Shown here piece by piece: positions 25,331 through 36,909 of a stretch of 64,000 nucleotides of DNA; within the stretch, counting starts at the first letter, position 1, and each line of letters starts with the position of its first letter. A program made the translations under genes and the position numbers. The DNA is taken from the NCBI RefSeq assembly GCF_020882245.1, contig NC_083598.1, forward strand, positions 4,147,178 through 4,211,177, read 5' to 3'. Source of the DNA: Rhopalosiphum padi. Taxonomy: Eukaryota; Arthropoda; Insecta; Hemiptera; Aphididae. The notes below the pieces were generated by a model, which had not been told where the DNA came from, made no database searches, and worked only from the letters and a program-made list of their open reading frames with translations.

Positions 25331-25600
25331 TATATGTATATAGTCTCATTGTACTCTCGGTGCGAGCGCTACAGCACACAAAGGAGGTGGCCGGATGGAT
25401 GTGTGTATGCAGGTACATATATACATATATATATATATATAAAATATAATATATTATATATAGGTGCCCGCTAACCCCCCCGCCCGAGCCCGAAACCGAC
25501 AACGCCCCGGTGCCAAAAGATTTTCTACCTATACCCGCGCGTACCGGATTATAATCGAAATATCGGTTTTTATTTCGATTCGATTTTTTTCCATCGCATC

Positions 25601-25635
<35 letters not shown>
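25601..25635. repeat. (ATT)n microsatellite
   Basis: About twelve ATT units. It produces poly-Leu or poly-Asn runs in overlapping open frames, which are artefacts. Confidence 0.9.
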
Positions 25636-25636
<1 letters not shown>

Positions 25637-25781
25637 CCGCTCGCGCTGCAGTCGTTCAATGGAAAAATACCGTATAATATATAGACTCACAATACTATAG
25701 AGAGTATATATGTACCCACTGCAGTTTGCAGGGTGCACGCACAAATGCCGCGAATTCATCATCATCATTCTATTATGTGTA

Positions 25782-25803
25782 CACATACATACATACATAC
25801 ATA
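25782..25803. repeat. (ACAT)n microsatellite
   Basis: About five ACAT units. Confidence 0.85.
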
Positions 25804-25824
25804 TACATATATATTGTTGTTAAA

Positions 25825-26055
25825 ATGTTCGGCGAGGCTGCAGCATCGGTCACCGTCGTCGCGGCGTTGCGACTAGAGGGCTGTGAAATCTGTGAAACTC
25901 CCGCAGCACCGTATATACAATTATACGAGACGCATACAGTAATAAGCGTGCTTATTGCTCACCCCATTTTTACTTCAACAATGCAGTTGATCAAAAACTT
26001 ACTTTTGGAATTTTTAAGTACATATATTCAAAGACAAATATTTTCGAATTCTTGA
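25825..26055 (+). CDS. possible ORF running into a MITE
   Basis: From ATG at 25825 the frame reads MFGEAAASVTVVAALRLEG, CEICETPAAPYIQLYETHT, and then enters MITE copy B at about 25934, where it continues to a stop at 26055. The part before the MITE has balanced composition. If it was ever coding, the MITE replaced its 3' part. No family is recognised. Confidence 0.2.
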   Translation: MFGEAAASVTVVAALRLEGCEICETPAAPYIQLYETHTVISVLIAHPIFTSTMQLIKNLLLEFLSTYIQRQIFSNS

Positions 26056-26590
26056 AATTTTTTGTACTACCGGAGGAGTGACCTGCGGAGATAAAAACTT
26101 CTGTCTTTCTATTTAAAAAGGATCTCCATATCTACATTTTTAAAAATTATTTTGGAAATCATTTAATGTGTGCTCAAAATTCGAACGAGTAATGTTTGAG
26201 TTAACTTTGTGCACGGAGGATAATAGGCCCACGATAAGGGGTTTGAAATATATAATGATAAAAATGGTCTAACGTCTAAGTATATAATAAATATTGTTAC
26301 ATACATAATATTATATAATATTTTATTTTCGTGGCGGAATTTTTAGGATCTAAAAACTATTCGTTTGAATTATGAATTAGGTACGTATCTGCGTTTTAAA
26401 AAACCAATATCTATGACTTTTTTAGTAAAAGTATGTGATGGTTCTTATTTAAAAAAAAAAAAAAACAAAACTTTGTATCGTCACGGGACACCACTTAAGT
26501 TGTACAAACTATTCAAAAATCATTATTTGAATAAATTAGTTATTGAAAGGAAAAAAACGGTGTGAACACGCTTAGTGAATCGCTCTGTAT
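25934..26590. mobile_element. long-TIR MITE, copy B
   Basis: The right end is GTGAATCGCTCTGTAT; the left end is TACAGTAATAAGCGTGC followed by GCTCACCCCATTTTT, which matches the subterminal block of copy G read in reverse. The core contains CGTCACGGGACACCACTTAA near 26480 and the central motif TTCGAACGAGTAATGTTTGA near 26180. Confidence 0.6.
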
Positions 26591-27501
26591 GTTGTAACAA
26601 TAATAATAATACACAGTACACACGAATTACAAACGTAGCGCGGAAACCAGCGTTGCTGTATGTGTATAGAGTGTGTTTTGATTTCTCGTGTCCGTGTGCG
26701 TGCGCGTGTGAAATATCGTCTGCACGACAAACGGTGCGTAATTGGATTATACCTGTCTGCCGGGGTGACAACAATAACGAAGGTCCGACGCGTTCGCGAA
26801 AATAATATTATTGTGTTGCCGTGTACCAGCAGTTAGTATTTTGTAGGAGCTTAAGTCTTGACATCTCGCACAGCTCTAAACGAGTAGGTACGTTTCTTAC
26901 AACAGTGATATATTATATGCGTAGATCAGCATCAACTGATGCTGTAGCTGTAGTATTTGCGCGGGCACTATATGGATATTATAGGGATACAGCACCATAC
27001 TAAATTGTGGAGGAATTGAAAAATATTAGCGCCGAGAACATAACGAATAAGAAAAAAATTGTTCTAGACATGACACGTTGAGTCAATTCACATATGTAAT
27101 ATATATATTGTACCAAACTAGGTTACCTTAGGTTGATTATAATTTTAATTGTAATTATAAAATACTAAACATCAAAATGGATAGCATTTTTTGTCCTTAA
27201 TAATTAGTGAACCGTATTTCCTACCATTTATCCCCCCTCCACCATCAAATCACCAACTCAACCACGTCAAAGAGGACTAAATATGTGAAAATAATTTTCC
27301 GAGCATTTTAATTGTGTGTGGTACCTCCTAGTTCCTATACATTGGACGATATAAGGTTAAATCTTTCGTCAATGTGCGTACATGCATAATTACGAAAAAA
27401 CGATAATCTGCACGACATTCTAATAACGAAATTAAAATATTTCCATTTCCAGTATAATAAAATGATTATTTTATTTTAGTACTGGTACAAAATCTATACA
27501 G

Positions 27502-27571
27502 GTTAAAAATCCTCGATTTTGCAACTGGGAAACACGTCGTGTTTTCTTCCATATTTGTACATTTGGCAAAT
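27502..27571 (+). CDS. possible 70-nt exon
   Basis: Preceded by ATCTATACAG and followed by GTAAGTGT. The frame (phase 2 in, phase 0 out) reads LKILDFATGKHVVFSSIFVH then LAN. Reading also continues open past the donor for more than 50 AT-rich codons, so it could equally be an unspliced frame. No family is recognised. Confidence 0.23.
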
Positions 27572-27798
27572 GTAAGTGTAAAATATGATGATGTTTTTTT
27601 TAAAATTATAAACCAATGTAGATACCTACGTATACTTCTTACAGTTGTTTTTGTTTTTATAATAATATTATTGTACTGCGTCGCACATCCGTTTTGCTGC
27701 TTATTTGACAGTATTATAAATGTTCATTATATTATTTATTAAATAATATATTTTATTATGTTAATTATTAAAATATATAGGTAACTGTGATCAATGTC

Positions 27799-27948
27799 AT
27801 GACTTACAGACAATCACTGATACTAACTATTTTTGCTCGTTGTTTAATTTCTGTTCTATTGGAGAATAACTTGTCGCATGGGTACGGTTATGTTCACTCA
27901 TATACGACGGCTGGTGGTTCGTCATATATTGCCGGTTTGTGTGTATGA
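27799..27948 (+). CDS. small secreted-like ORF, Gly/Tyr-rich
   Basis: An ATG ORF of 49 codons. Residues 1-20 (MTYRQSLILTIFARCLISVL) look like a signal peptide or signal anchor. They are followed by LENNLSHGYGYVHSYTTAGG and SSYIAG, a Gly/Tyr/His/Ser-rich stretch like that of small cuticular or salivary secreted proteins; the similarity is compositional only. It could be complete, or the first exon spliced to 28090-28181: a phase-1 donor GTTTGT at 27935 would fit the phase of that acceptor, but the donor is weak. Codon use is balanced and unlike the AT-driven surroundings. Confidence 0.33.
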   Translation: MTYRQSLILTIFARCLISVLLENNLSHGYGYVHSYTTAGGSSYIAGLCV

Positions 27949-28089
27949 CTTGTCACTTGTTATTTAATTATTATAATATGTCACACGGACACGGTCAGTG
28001 TCCCATGTGCTGTTAACGGTTACCAGCCAGATTGTTCATTTTGTAGCCGTTAATTCTCCCACCGCAAATGTTGTCACGTATTTTTTCAG

Positions 28090-28181
28090 GTGACGCGGGA
28101 ACACGACTAAATGTTGAACAAAATACCTCGGGTAGTACGCCTAGATTAATATACCACCCGGACACTCATATCACAGTTTGA
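28090..28181 (+). CDS. candidate terminal exon, unknown
   Basis: A strong acceptor (TTGTCACGTATTTTTTCAG) ends at 28089. The open frame (phase 1) reads DAGTRLNVEQNTSGSTPRL, IYHPDTHITV and TGA at 28179-28181. The frame is also open upstream to an ATG at 28068 (MLSRIFSG...), so a free-standing 37-aa ORF is an alternative. Placement 142 nt after the secreted-like ORF suggests the two may be exons of one gene. No domain is recognised. Confidence 0.33.
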
Positions 28182-28956
28182 ATCACGAAAAAAAATATCT
28201 GAACAAAATTTTGGCCAGGAAATTTATCTGCGCCAAACATATTATCTACGAAAGGGAAAAAAATAAATACACTTAATATTATACTCCGCATCGTAGTGCG
28301 TTAGTGCGTATTAGTAGATGTGTTTATATTCTCACATATCATTTGTGGAAATCTGTCTGTAATTTTTGAGTGGCGTTTAGTAAAACTGCCAAAACTGTTA
28401 TTATCAACAATTAATGAAAAAAAAAAACACTGCTTGAATAGGTACGAGTATTATAACTTGTATAGGACATACATTTTGATATAGGATTTGGCAAAATTAA
28501 TATAGACACGTTTTTAAAAGGGATCGTTGAAAAAATCCATTTTAATAATATTCATATTTAATTTAAATTTAAATTGCGGGTACAAAATATAATGTAATTA
28601 TAGTAGAACAGATATTATTTTAGACTCGCCGTTAGAATGCCTATAATATATTATGTTATCCTCCGTGTATTTACCGATTATATAGCATTTTGTTTATCGT
28701 AGAGTGCGATTACGCGTCTTGTCGATTGGAATTTATTGATAGTATTTTCTGTCCTGCAGTGATGATGCGTGCCTAGGTACACGTTTGGGGTGACATTCAT
28801 CAAATATTATATTATTTCGTCGAAGTGTAACCGGCAGTGACCGGGACCACGGGTTTAACTTTGCGCGGACGTGTGTCCTTATTGTCATTCGGGGAAAGAA
28901 AAAATAAATAAATAAACAACAATAATATATATAGTGTTGACTACCTAGTCTATACT

Positions 28957-29130
28957 ATGTACCGTGTAAGTAGAAAATCGAAATACGAACGAAACGAGAA
29001 ATTCTGTCACGTATTTCACCAGACGGTCCCGAATACCAAACCTGTCAGTCGCTGTGCAAATGTTCCGACGACGAGTACACCGAAATTGATCCGGGTTCGA
29101 TTTGTATTACGGGCATACATATGTATATAA
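28957..29130 (+). CDS. small ORF with overlapping Cys-rich frame
   Basis: An ATG ORF of 57 codons (MYRVSRKSKYERNEKFCHVF...). A donor-like GTAAGTAG lies after the third codon and CACCAG at 29017-29022 resembles an acceptor. Another frame downstream of that acceptor reads DGPEYQTCQSLCKCSDDEY then TEIDPGSICIT, with four Cys in 24 residues, and may be the real one. It runs on into a (TATG)n-like tract and MITE copy C. The frame choice is unresolved and no family is recognised. Confidence 0.23.
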   Translation: MYRVSRKSKYERNEKFCHVFHQTVPNTKPVSRCANVPTTSTPKLIRVRFVLRAYICI

Positions 29131-29156
29131 TATGTATGTGTATGTATGTGTGTATG

Positions 29157-29950
29157 TATACAGAGTGGTTTATCAAGCGTGTTCACACTCAAATTTGTAT
29201 TGATTAATGAATTTATTCAAATATTTTGATTTTTGAAATTTTTAACTATACCTAATTAACGACCCTATTTTAAAATACTCAGATTTCTTATACTTAATAC
29301 AAATTTCTCTTAATCAAATGAAAACCAGACTTTTTTATCAATAATATTGTCAAGCAGATGATTTTTATATGAAAATGTTAATATATTTTATCAAAATTCG
29401 ATGGGTTGTTTCTGAGTTGGAAATTTAAAATTGTATTTATAGATTCCTAGATCCCTTAACAATGGTTTTATTAAAATTTAAAAATAATTTATATTGTATG
29501 TAATAATTGTTATAATTAGACAATTTTTACAAATTATAAAATATTAAAAGATTATATAATAATATAATAATATGTAGGTAATATTAATTAGAAATTAAAA
29601 TAAAACCCCTATATCTTACAAACCTATTATTATGGATTTATTATAGTTATTATCATAACTCATATAAGTATACACAGAGTTATATAATTCAAAAGATGCT
29701 TGTCGGAATTTCGATTTAATTATTTAGATACATCAACATGACAACATGTTAAAAAATGATTCTCATTCGAAAAACGAATTTGGTATCACCACAGGACACT
29801 CCTCCAACGGTGTAATCTAAGTACTTAAAAAGGTGCATTTAATGCTTAAGTAAGTACATACTTAAATGTTCCAAAAACCAGAATATAAATAAATTCATTA
29901 TTCAAAAAAAAAAAATGGTGGTGAACAAGGTTGATGAATCACTTTATATG
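29157..29950. mobile_element. long-TIR MITE, copy C
   Basis: The left end TATACAGAGTGGTTTATC and right end GATGAATCACTTTATAT are inverted partners. The insertion sits directly after a TATG-type microsatellite. The central motif TTCGATGGGTTGTTTCTGAG is near 29398, and CACCACAGGACACTCC near 29787 is the family's subterminal block. Confidence 0.6.
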
Positions 29951-30391
29951 TATCCATTACCTACCGTATACACTATACATATTATATACGTACACCGACC
30001 GTCAACACCACCGACAAAACTGATATTTTACCTCTCGTGGATATAGCCACAAATAACAAGCACAATTTTAAAATGTAAAAAAGCCCAAAGAAAAACACAA
30101 ACCACAACTACAAATATAATATACATGACTATTACATGTATAAAATATTTTATACTACTTTAGCGACGGGTTGAATCGGTTTTGAAATTGTTCATGACAT
30201 TAATACGTATCTTTTCGCCCGATATCGATTACGAAATTTCGTTATTATTAATTATTATTAATGTTCGTTTTTAAATGATAAATCTCAATCGTATCGTTCG
30301 TGTATTAATATTGAGTTATACCCTAAAATATCGTCTACGCTACAGTAATTACTCGTATAAAAAACCCGCATCTCTATAATAGAGTATTTTA

Positions 30392-30622
30392 ATGATGACA
30401 CATTTTATACACAACGCAGAACTAACTCAAAATACATTTTATGCTTTCTTGACATTTTTGTTGATATCTCACGACCGTATCAAACCTTTGCGCATAATAA
30501 CGACGGCCCTATTCAATGTTATCTTATCTATAACCTATAATTTCACTGAACCGTTTAACAATATATATTTGCCAAATAATCACACCCACATGTATCGACT
30601 AAACTGTCCTAATAGTCATTAA
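30392..30622 (+). CDS. small ORF of 76 aa, unknown
   Basis: Starts with a double ATG (MMTHFIHNAELTQNTFYAFL...) and ends at TAA. It contains a moderately hydrophobic section (residues 17-28) and a second near 45-55, and one possible N-glycosylation site (NFT). No splice signal or polyadenylation signal supports it. Composition is less AT-biased than the neighbours. May be chance. Confidence 0.23.
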   Translation: MMTHFIHNAELTQNTFYAFLTFLLISHDRIKPLRIITTALFNVILSITYNFTEPFNNIYLPNNHTHMYRLNCPNSH

Positions 30623-33378
30623 CGTATCTGAACTCATTCGGTAAATATTGTAACAAACATTACTGATTTAAATTCAAAATGTTTTAAATGTATTTATCTA
30701 AAATGTAAATATTTTTCGTTCTTGAAATATCAACTTTAATGGGATAATTAATATTGAATTAGTTCCAAACAATTTCGAATAAAACGTAGTATTTTTGTTT
30801 ACCTATGGCAATTAATATTAGTTTATCAATCAAAGTCTAAGTGGTAATTTACAATTAATTGGTATACACAGAATAATAAAACGTAGAAGATTACGGTTTG
30901 TTCCTGTCAAACTACTCTGATAATTATACCGTCTACCCATTCCGTCCATTTCGACCCGATTTTGGAACATCGCTCATTGTAAATCAAACTAAGTATTGCG
31001 TCATGTTTTCTTGTAACTCGTAGTAAATTTACAAATAAAAAAACCGTAATCTAATTTACAAGTAAAAATAGAAAAACAATTTTGCCACCCTCACTTGACA
31101 CCGTTTTAAAAATAGTCATTACAAATATATTCTATACAAATGCAGACGTGAGAAAGTTGATACAGGTTTGTTGTGCGGTAGGTGTCGAGTGGATCACAGT
31201 AATATATGCGTTAAATCTGAGTTCAATGGTATAACATTATACATGAAAAACGATTCTGAGCGAAGATGGACTATCGGCCTATAGTATTAAGTATATTGTA
31301 TGGTATGTTATTTGATATCGTCGAAATTTGAGCTTAAAATGTCTACGAAAAAAAAATTATGCTCATATATATATTTGGATCTTTTGATTTCAGTATAAAC
31401 CACTTATAAGAAACTTTGTATTTATTTTCCAAGCAGTAGCTATAAAAATTGCAAATTTTATACATTTTCAACTACAAAACAGTTTGAAATTTTGTCAAAA
31501 TTTGAACTTCAAATGCTAAAAAAAAATCCATTTATGTGTTTTAAATATTTTTTTACGTATTTATAATTTATAAGAACAACTTACGTGAGATGTTGTGTTA
31601 AATTGTCAAGCATTTTAAAAAAGCGAAAAAATGTTATCAACGTTTATAGAAAGAATACTAAAACGAATAGAAATAGAAAATGCCTAAAAAATAATTTGAA
31701 AATTATGTTCATTTATAGAATCTATATGCAAATTTGAAGTATTTACGATAAATTACACCAAAAAACAAAATCAATTTTATCAAAAACTGGTTTGTGTATA
31801 ATAATAACTTCTTAGCCGATCACTGTCATTGTCGTATTTTGTCCACTGTCACGATTAGGATACGAATACATTATTATTATAATTTCACATGAAATCTAAT
31901 CCACTCGAATAAAAACGAATGCAGTTCAATGCACTCAAAGCTTTTGACGCGCTTGTAGTTGTTTAATTTAGCATTCCTGTGTAGTATTATAGCTGATCGA
32001 AGATTTATTATAAACGAAAAAAAAAAATGCTAATTGTGCGATTTTTTAAAGCTTAAAACGAAAACTATTTTCCATATCAAGTATTTCTACACTATTTATT
32101 ATAATAAATTGTGCTGAATTTGATTTTAATCTAAAAATACGGTTAATAGGAAATACGCGTACGTATTTTAGACACGTACTATAATATATGCTTATTTAGC
32201 AGCTTCCGTTAGTTGGAAATTGTTCAAATTACAGTATTGACCAATTATTCATAGTCTAAAATGTAATAAAAAAAAAAAATTAGACTTAGCATTTATTATA
32301 GTTCAACGTAGTTGGCAATAGTTTTTGAAATTAGATCACATAACACACGCACATTTATATCAGTTTGAGAATAGTGGAAATATTTTCATTTCATCGCATT
32401 GAATTCAAACCGGGACAAAATTAATACCGTTTTCGTTTTACAAAACGACATGTTTTTAGATTTAAAGAGATTAAAGACCGCGGAAACGCAGTTTCCGTTC
32501 CAAGAAAACAATATTGATTTTTAAGTTAAAAGATTATCGTATTATTATATTATACCGTTTCGACCGGACGTAGACATACGGTATACAAACATTTGTCGAC
32601 TATTAAAGCGCTATTGGATATTTTATTCGGGCGTATAAGTATAAAAAAGCTATGGAAATTGATTTTGAAACGCATATAAACTTTGTGTATACATTCTACA
32701 GTGGATTTCTGAGTATTATTTTACAGCTGGCGGCGAACACAGCCGTAATTTAATTTAATTTGTCGATTTATTATCACTTTCAACGAAACGAAATATATGT
32801 ATGGTCACGTTTAGATAATTGAATTTCTGCGTTTCTGAAAGAAGCTAGCTAACATATATTACACATTTACGGCGTAGCGTTTTCGGCTGAACGCCTGTAC
32901 GAGTTATAAGTTATACACAACGGATACATAATTTTCAGCCATTGCAGTGTGTTGTCGCCATACTAATAATCAAATTTAACCATTATTTTACTCGGGGTAA
33001 TATTCAGAATTTATGCATGGAAAACTATTTATATGTCACTCCCGAGTATCGATTATCTAATTTTTGTTCATCCGAAGCAGAGATTGCGAAAAAAAAAGTC
33101 TAAGATACTATATTATTTTAATAACAATTAAATATGGTTGATATCAAATACCTTTTTAAAATAATCATTCAATAAATTACAAAGTTGACGATACGAAACA
33201 TTTACCCGATCAGTAAATTATGTGAAAATAATTCATATCTCTTAGTATATGTACTTTATTATAACAATATTTTAATTTAATTTTTGACTGCTTAAATATA
33301 TATATATATATACATAAACTAATCTTTTTAAGTCATGCACTTACCCTAAATATGCAGTCCTGGTCATACTATGTGTCA
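30623..33378. other. non-coding stretch with likely repeat sequence
   Basis: No ORF. At 31245-31275 the word CGATTCTGAGCGAAGATGG occurs; from memory this is a frequent word in aphid dispersed repeats, which could not be verified. A good acceptor-like TTATTTTACAG at 32726 is followed by a stop within a few codons. Confidence 0.35.
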
Positions 33379-33866
33379 CATAGGCGCGCGCAGCCTCCGG
33401 TTTTTAATTCGGCCCATGTCCATTCTTAAAATTCACCATTAAAATCGGCCCATAGTTTTACTTTTTTTACTATTGAGTATTGGGTTTAGGTATCAAAATT
33501 AAAATTGTATTGGTTATTTGTTTTTTGGATAAAAAGTTGTACAGTAGTCAGTAAGGTACTAAACTACTAAAGGCGTACTTTTCCACAAGCCTATAGTTAA
33601 TATTTATTATTTATAATATGATAAATATTTACGATTAAAAATCATGACTATTCCTTTTTATAGTAGACAGGTCTATGAGTTTTATATTGGTAAATTCTAT
33701 AATCATAAAATATTTATCTATACTTTTCCAAAAAAAAAAAAAAAAATCATTTGTAGAAATATAATTTTACCGAGCCCCATTATTTAATATTTGCCAGCCC
33801 CGGTAGCCCCAAAGAAAGTCCAGGGGCAGCATATGCTGCCTCTGCTGCCCCCGTGGCACGCCTATA
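33379..33866. mobile_element. short TIR element with ATAGGCG ends
   Basis: The left end CATAGGCGCGCGCAGCC and the reverse complement of the right end, TTATAGGCGTGCCACGG, are inverted partners. The inner right side has a self-complementary GCAGCATATGCTGC. About 490 nt, no credible coding capacity; the minus-strand frame at its right edge is not supported. Confidence 0.5.
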
Positions 33867-34449
33867 AGTATGTCTTGTATACTGAAGTACTCAAGTTCCT
33901 TTATTATCATGTGAACATATCGAGTTTGATAATATTCTTTCTTCTGTATAGAACAAGTGAATGAATTAGGTTCATCATTCGTGATGTGCAATATAATAAT
34001 GTATAATTACACACACCTGTTTCACTGAATATTAAATAAGTAAGGGATTATACTTAAAGTTGGCCAAATTAATAAAAAAAAAACTAGCTTAAGTTAATTA
34101 ATTTACGCGAAAGTCAATAACGTTATAAATTGATAGTATATATACAAACAATATGCCTAATACTTAATTCTAAAAGTTCAGCAATTAAAAATAAAGTTAA
34201 TATGAAGAAAATTATTAACTTGTCTCAATTAAAAATAAGTTAATTGCTTAAATTACCACTGGGTCACACTCGCACAAGTGATTTTGCAATTTTCAATTTT
34301 TTATTTCTTTGAATTTCATCATAATATTTTTTCATATTGTACATTACATATTATAGTTGTAGCAGTTCATGAAATTACATGTATAGGTAAACATATAGGA
34401 AAATTTAATGATGAAGTATGAAGGACAAATTTCTTTGTTAATTATTTTT

Positions 34450-34600
34450 AAGTAAATTTCTCCTAACCTCCCTCTAAAGTCTAAATAGTGGATACCTCCA
34501 AATAGCAAACATTTTTTCGGGAACGCGAGCATTTTCACTACTTATCTATAGAAAAACCTCTAAATATAAGACACTTTTATGAGGCTAGATTTTGATAATT
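34450..34600. mobile_element. pogo/Tigger-like fragment
   Basis: The words CCTCTAAAGTC, TAGTGGATACCTCC, TTTTTTCGGGAACG and AACCTCTAAATATAAGACAC resemble the repeated CCTCTA-ATA-GGACA words at Tigger/pogo element ends in insects and other animals. No exact ends were defined. The minus-strand ORF at 34344-34538 lies within this and is not a gene. Confidence 0.28.
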
Positions 34601-34845
34601 TTTATCATAAATATTATCAAAGTGTATTTTATTAGAATGTACATTTTTCATTTTTACACATTATTACAATATTATAGTAAATTAATCTTATCCATCGTGG
34701 GAAATGTTTCTCATTCGACTACTGATTTTGTTTTAAATAATAATAACCATGTAAGTATGTATATTGTATATACGTGTGTGTATCATTTTTTTTTTTTTTT
34801 GAGATATTTGGATATTGTTCATTTTTTTATTTACCTACTCTAAAT

Positions 34846-35214
34846 CAGTGATTTTCAACCGCCGGTTCGCACTCTTGACTGATCTGTGTGAATCACGGGT
34901 AGGCAGCGCGCGCGAGTGCGTCGTACGTGTTCGAGAGTCTTTCGGTATCTACCTATATAGTAAATAAATGTCGTCGTAGTCGCCCCAGTTTTTCATTACG
35001 TACCACGGTAAGCGTTTACGGTTTTATTTTTAAACGTCGCAGACTTTGTGACTATATATTAAAGACCGTCGCGGCAACATTTTTTTGCACCTATAGCCGC
35101 TGGCGAACGGCACTCGCATCCTTGCCAGGTCCCATACTATACGTCATGAGCAACACGATACCGAAACCGAAATATGCGACTTGCGTGCGGTTGAGTAATA
35201 ATAATGCGTAGGTA
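34846..35214 (+). mobile_element. hAT-like 5' end
   Basis: CAGTGATTTTCAACCGCCGG at 34846-34865 fits the CAGTG-G/A-TTCTCAA type ends of hAT elements. A CG-rich region with an open frame follows to 35211. Its last 21 codons start with ATG (MSNTIPKPKYATCVRL...), and might be a fragment of a transposase N-terminus or chance. No right end was found. Confidence 0.33.
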
Positions 35215-35405
35215 TTATATTATACATTTAGGGCCGGATTTAAATGTTCTAAAAACTAAATAATGCAATAATTTTCTCGAAAAATTACAAAATTTTTTCT
35301 TATACACACGAAGTTACGCAAGCGATAGGAAAAGACGTTTTAACTTTCAGTATTTTTAAAACTTTTTTACCCTTATCTAAACTATAACAATAATACGAAA
35401 ACAAA

Positions 35406-35627
35406 TCAACAAACTCTGAATAAATTAACAGTATATATACTAGAAATAAATGCGTTCGCGATGTATCTCCAATTAACCAATTGGTAATTACAAATGTTAA
35501 TGTTGTTATTTGTTTGAGTAATACGAATTAACATTTTATAATCGTTAGTAATAGATAAAAACGTTATTCCATTCATATAATATATAGTGATATGGAACGA
35601 ATGACATTTGGTATAGACGCAAAACAT
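35406..35627 (-). CDS. small ORF of 73 aa, unknown
   Basis: An ATG ORF, MFCVYTKCHSFHITIYYMNG..., ending FRVC. Rich in Ile, Asn, Thr and Tyr, with five Cys in total. No splice or polyadenylation support. It lies in an AT-rich region between mobile-element traces and is probably non-coding. Confidence 0.17.
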   Translation of the reverse strand: MFCVYTKCHSFHITIYYMNGITFLSITNDYKMLIRITQTNNNINICNYQLVNWRYIANAFISSIYTVNLFRVC

Positions 35628-36079
35628 TTATAAACTATTAAAGAAAATATTATGAAAACAATATTTTTAATTATCTAATTTACACTATAAACTCGTACAA
35701 TTTATTAACATATGCAAATATATAAAAATAAACTGAAAATCAAATGTTAAAAAATGAAAAAAACATCGAATAATGCAAAAAATACAAAATAAAAGTGTCA
35801 CCTTTGAGGTATTTGTTACATTAAATTAATTATGTACTCGAAATGCATTATCCTATATAATAGAGTATCAAAAACACTATATACATTGAAATCCGGGCAC
35901 TAATTATAATATTATCTATGTACGTTTTCGTCTGCAATTGTATCGGTGTGAATACGCCTTTAAAATGGATAAGAGTTTTTAACGTTTTGTAAATCACTTT
36001 TTTTCATTTTTTTGAACATTTTTATTTGATCTTATATTTCGGCATATCATCGTCGAAGTATAGATATTCATTTTTGCAG

Positions 36080-36107
36080 TTACTCGCAGCGTTAAACATT
36101 TTGTGCG
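36080..36107 (+). CDS. possible 28-nt microexon
   Basis: Flanked by ATTCATTTTTGCAG, a strong acceptor, and GTATGTTG, an acceptable donor. The frame reads LLAALNILC. The frame is also open through the surrounding sequence (36026-36331), so it could simply be part of a longer chance ORF. Confidence 0.2.
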
Positions 36108-36404
36108 GTATGTTGTACCTAACTTATGATTTAACGTTTTTGTCTTCAAATTTCCACCTCGATTTGCGTGTTCACATCAAAAGTGCAAAAGTACCCGTAT
36201 CGTTTCCGGCGATTCTTTCGATTCGCAAACTTCGTACTTTGTGTATTGCGTTTCGTCTCTCGAATCGCGCAACTTTAAATACTTCTGAGCTACAATTTAA
36301 TATTCCACCCAAAACCCAATTAAATCATTGATCGACATATTTTTGACTAGGTACTTATCGTATAGTTAATACCAAAATACTATAGTTGTTACTAAACAAT
36401 TATG

Positions 36405-36500
36405 CCCATTGGCCACCGTCTATAGGTACTCACCCGTAACCTTTAAAAATCTCAGAGGTGACTGCAGCCTCTCGATTATCCCCTTCGACACACCACTGCT
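36405..36500. mobile_element. dispersed repeat, copy 2
   Basis: Matches 18501-18590 in order and spacing (CATTGGCCA ... CGATTATCCCCTTCGAC). On the minus strand it happens to be open (YFEQWCVEGDNREAAV...) with a GTGAGT donor, which shows how a repeat can mimic an exon. A third partial match (TCGTCATTGGCCATG) lies at 41313-41327. Confidence 0.5.
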
Positions 36501-36553
36501 CGAAATAGTATGTACAATATACAATATTATGTCATACTATATTAAACGCAAAC

Positions 36554-36757
36554 TTATATACCTATCTTTGTATATGCATGTGGAGTACGTGCGTGTATTG
36601 CCTTGCAGCCGACCGTTTTAGTCCGTGGCGCCTTGTAGCCGAGGATATTATTATCCTTACTGACCGCGCCGTCACCGCCGTCGCCGTCACCGCCATCGAT
36701 CGATGTGACTTTGGCGCACGAACGTCGTTCGCACTTATCGGTTTTTCGTTCTCGCAT
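36554..36757 (-). CDS. small ORF or first exon, Gly/Asp-rich
   Basis: An ATG ORF of 67 codons: MRERKTDKCERRSCAKVTSI, then DGGDGDGGDGAVSKDNNILG, then YKAPRTKTVGCKAIHARTPH. It carries three Cys before the Gly/Asp run and one after. An AG|GTATAT donor-like site sits four codons before the stop, so it may be a first coding exon. The opposite strand is also open because the Gly/Asp run is a trinucleotide-like CG-rich tract. No family is recognised. Confidence 0.3.
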   Translation of the reverse strand: MRERKTDKCERRSCAKVTSIDGGDGDGGDGAVSKDNNILGYKAPRTKTVGCKAIHARTPHAYTKIGI

Positions 36758-36909
36758 GACATGCCGTGAATATAAATTTCCAAAGCGCCGTCCGCATAAT
36801 ATAATATAACATTCCGTATAGATATATTATATATAAAAACGACGACGAGAACGGTTGTTTTCTGAACGGTCTCCACGATATTATAATATGTTATATGAAC
36901 GTCCACTGA

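Noticed and set aside
34344..34538. 64-codon minus-strand ORF (MLAFPKKCLLFGGIHYLDF...)
   Set aside because: Lies across a Tigger-like fragment whose repeated CCTC/CTAAATA words account for the sequence.
36433..36505. Exon-like minus-strand segment with a GTGAGT donor
   Set aside because: It is part of a dispersed repeat, whose other copy at 18501-18590 has frame-breaking indels.
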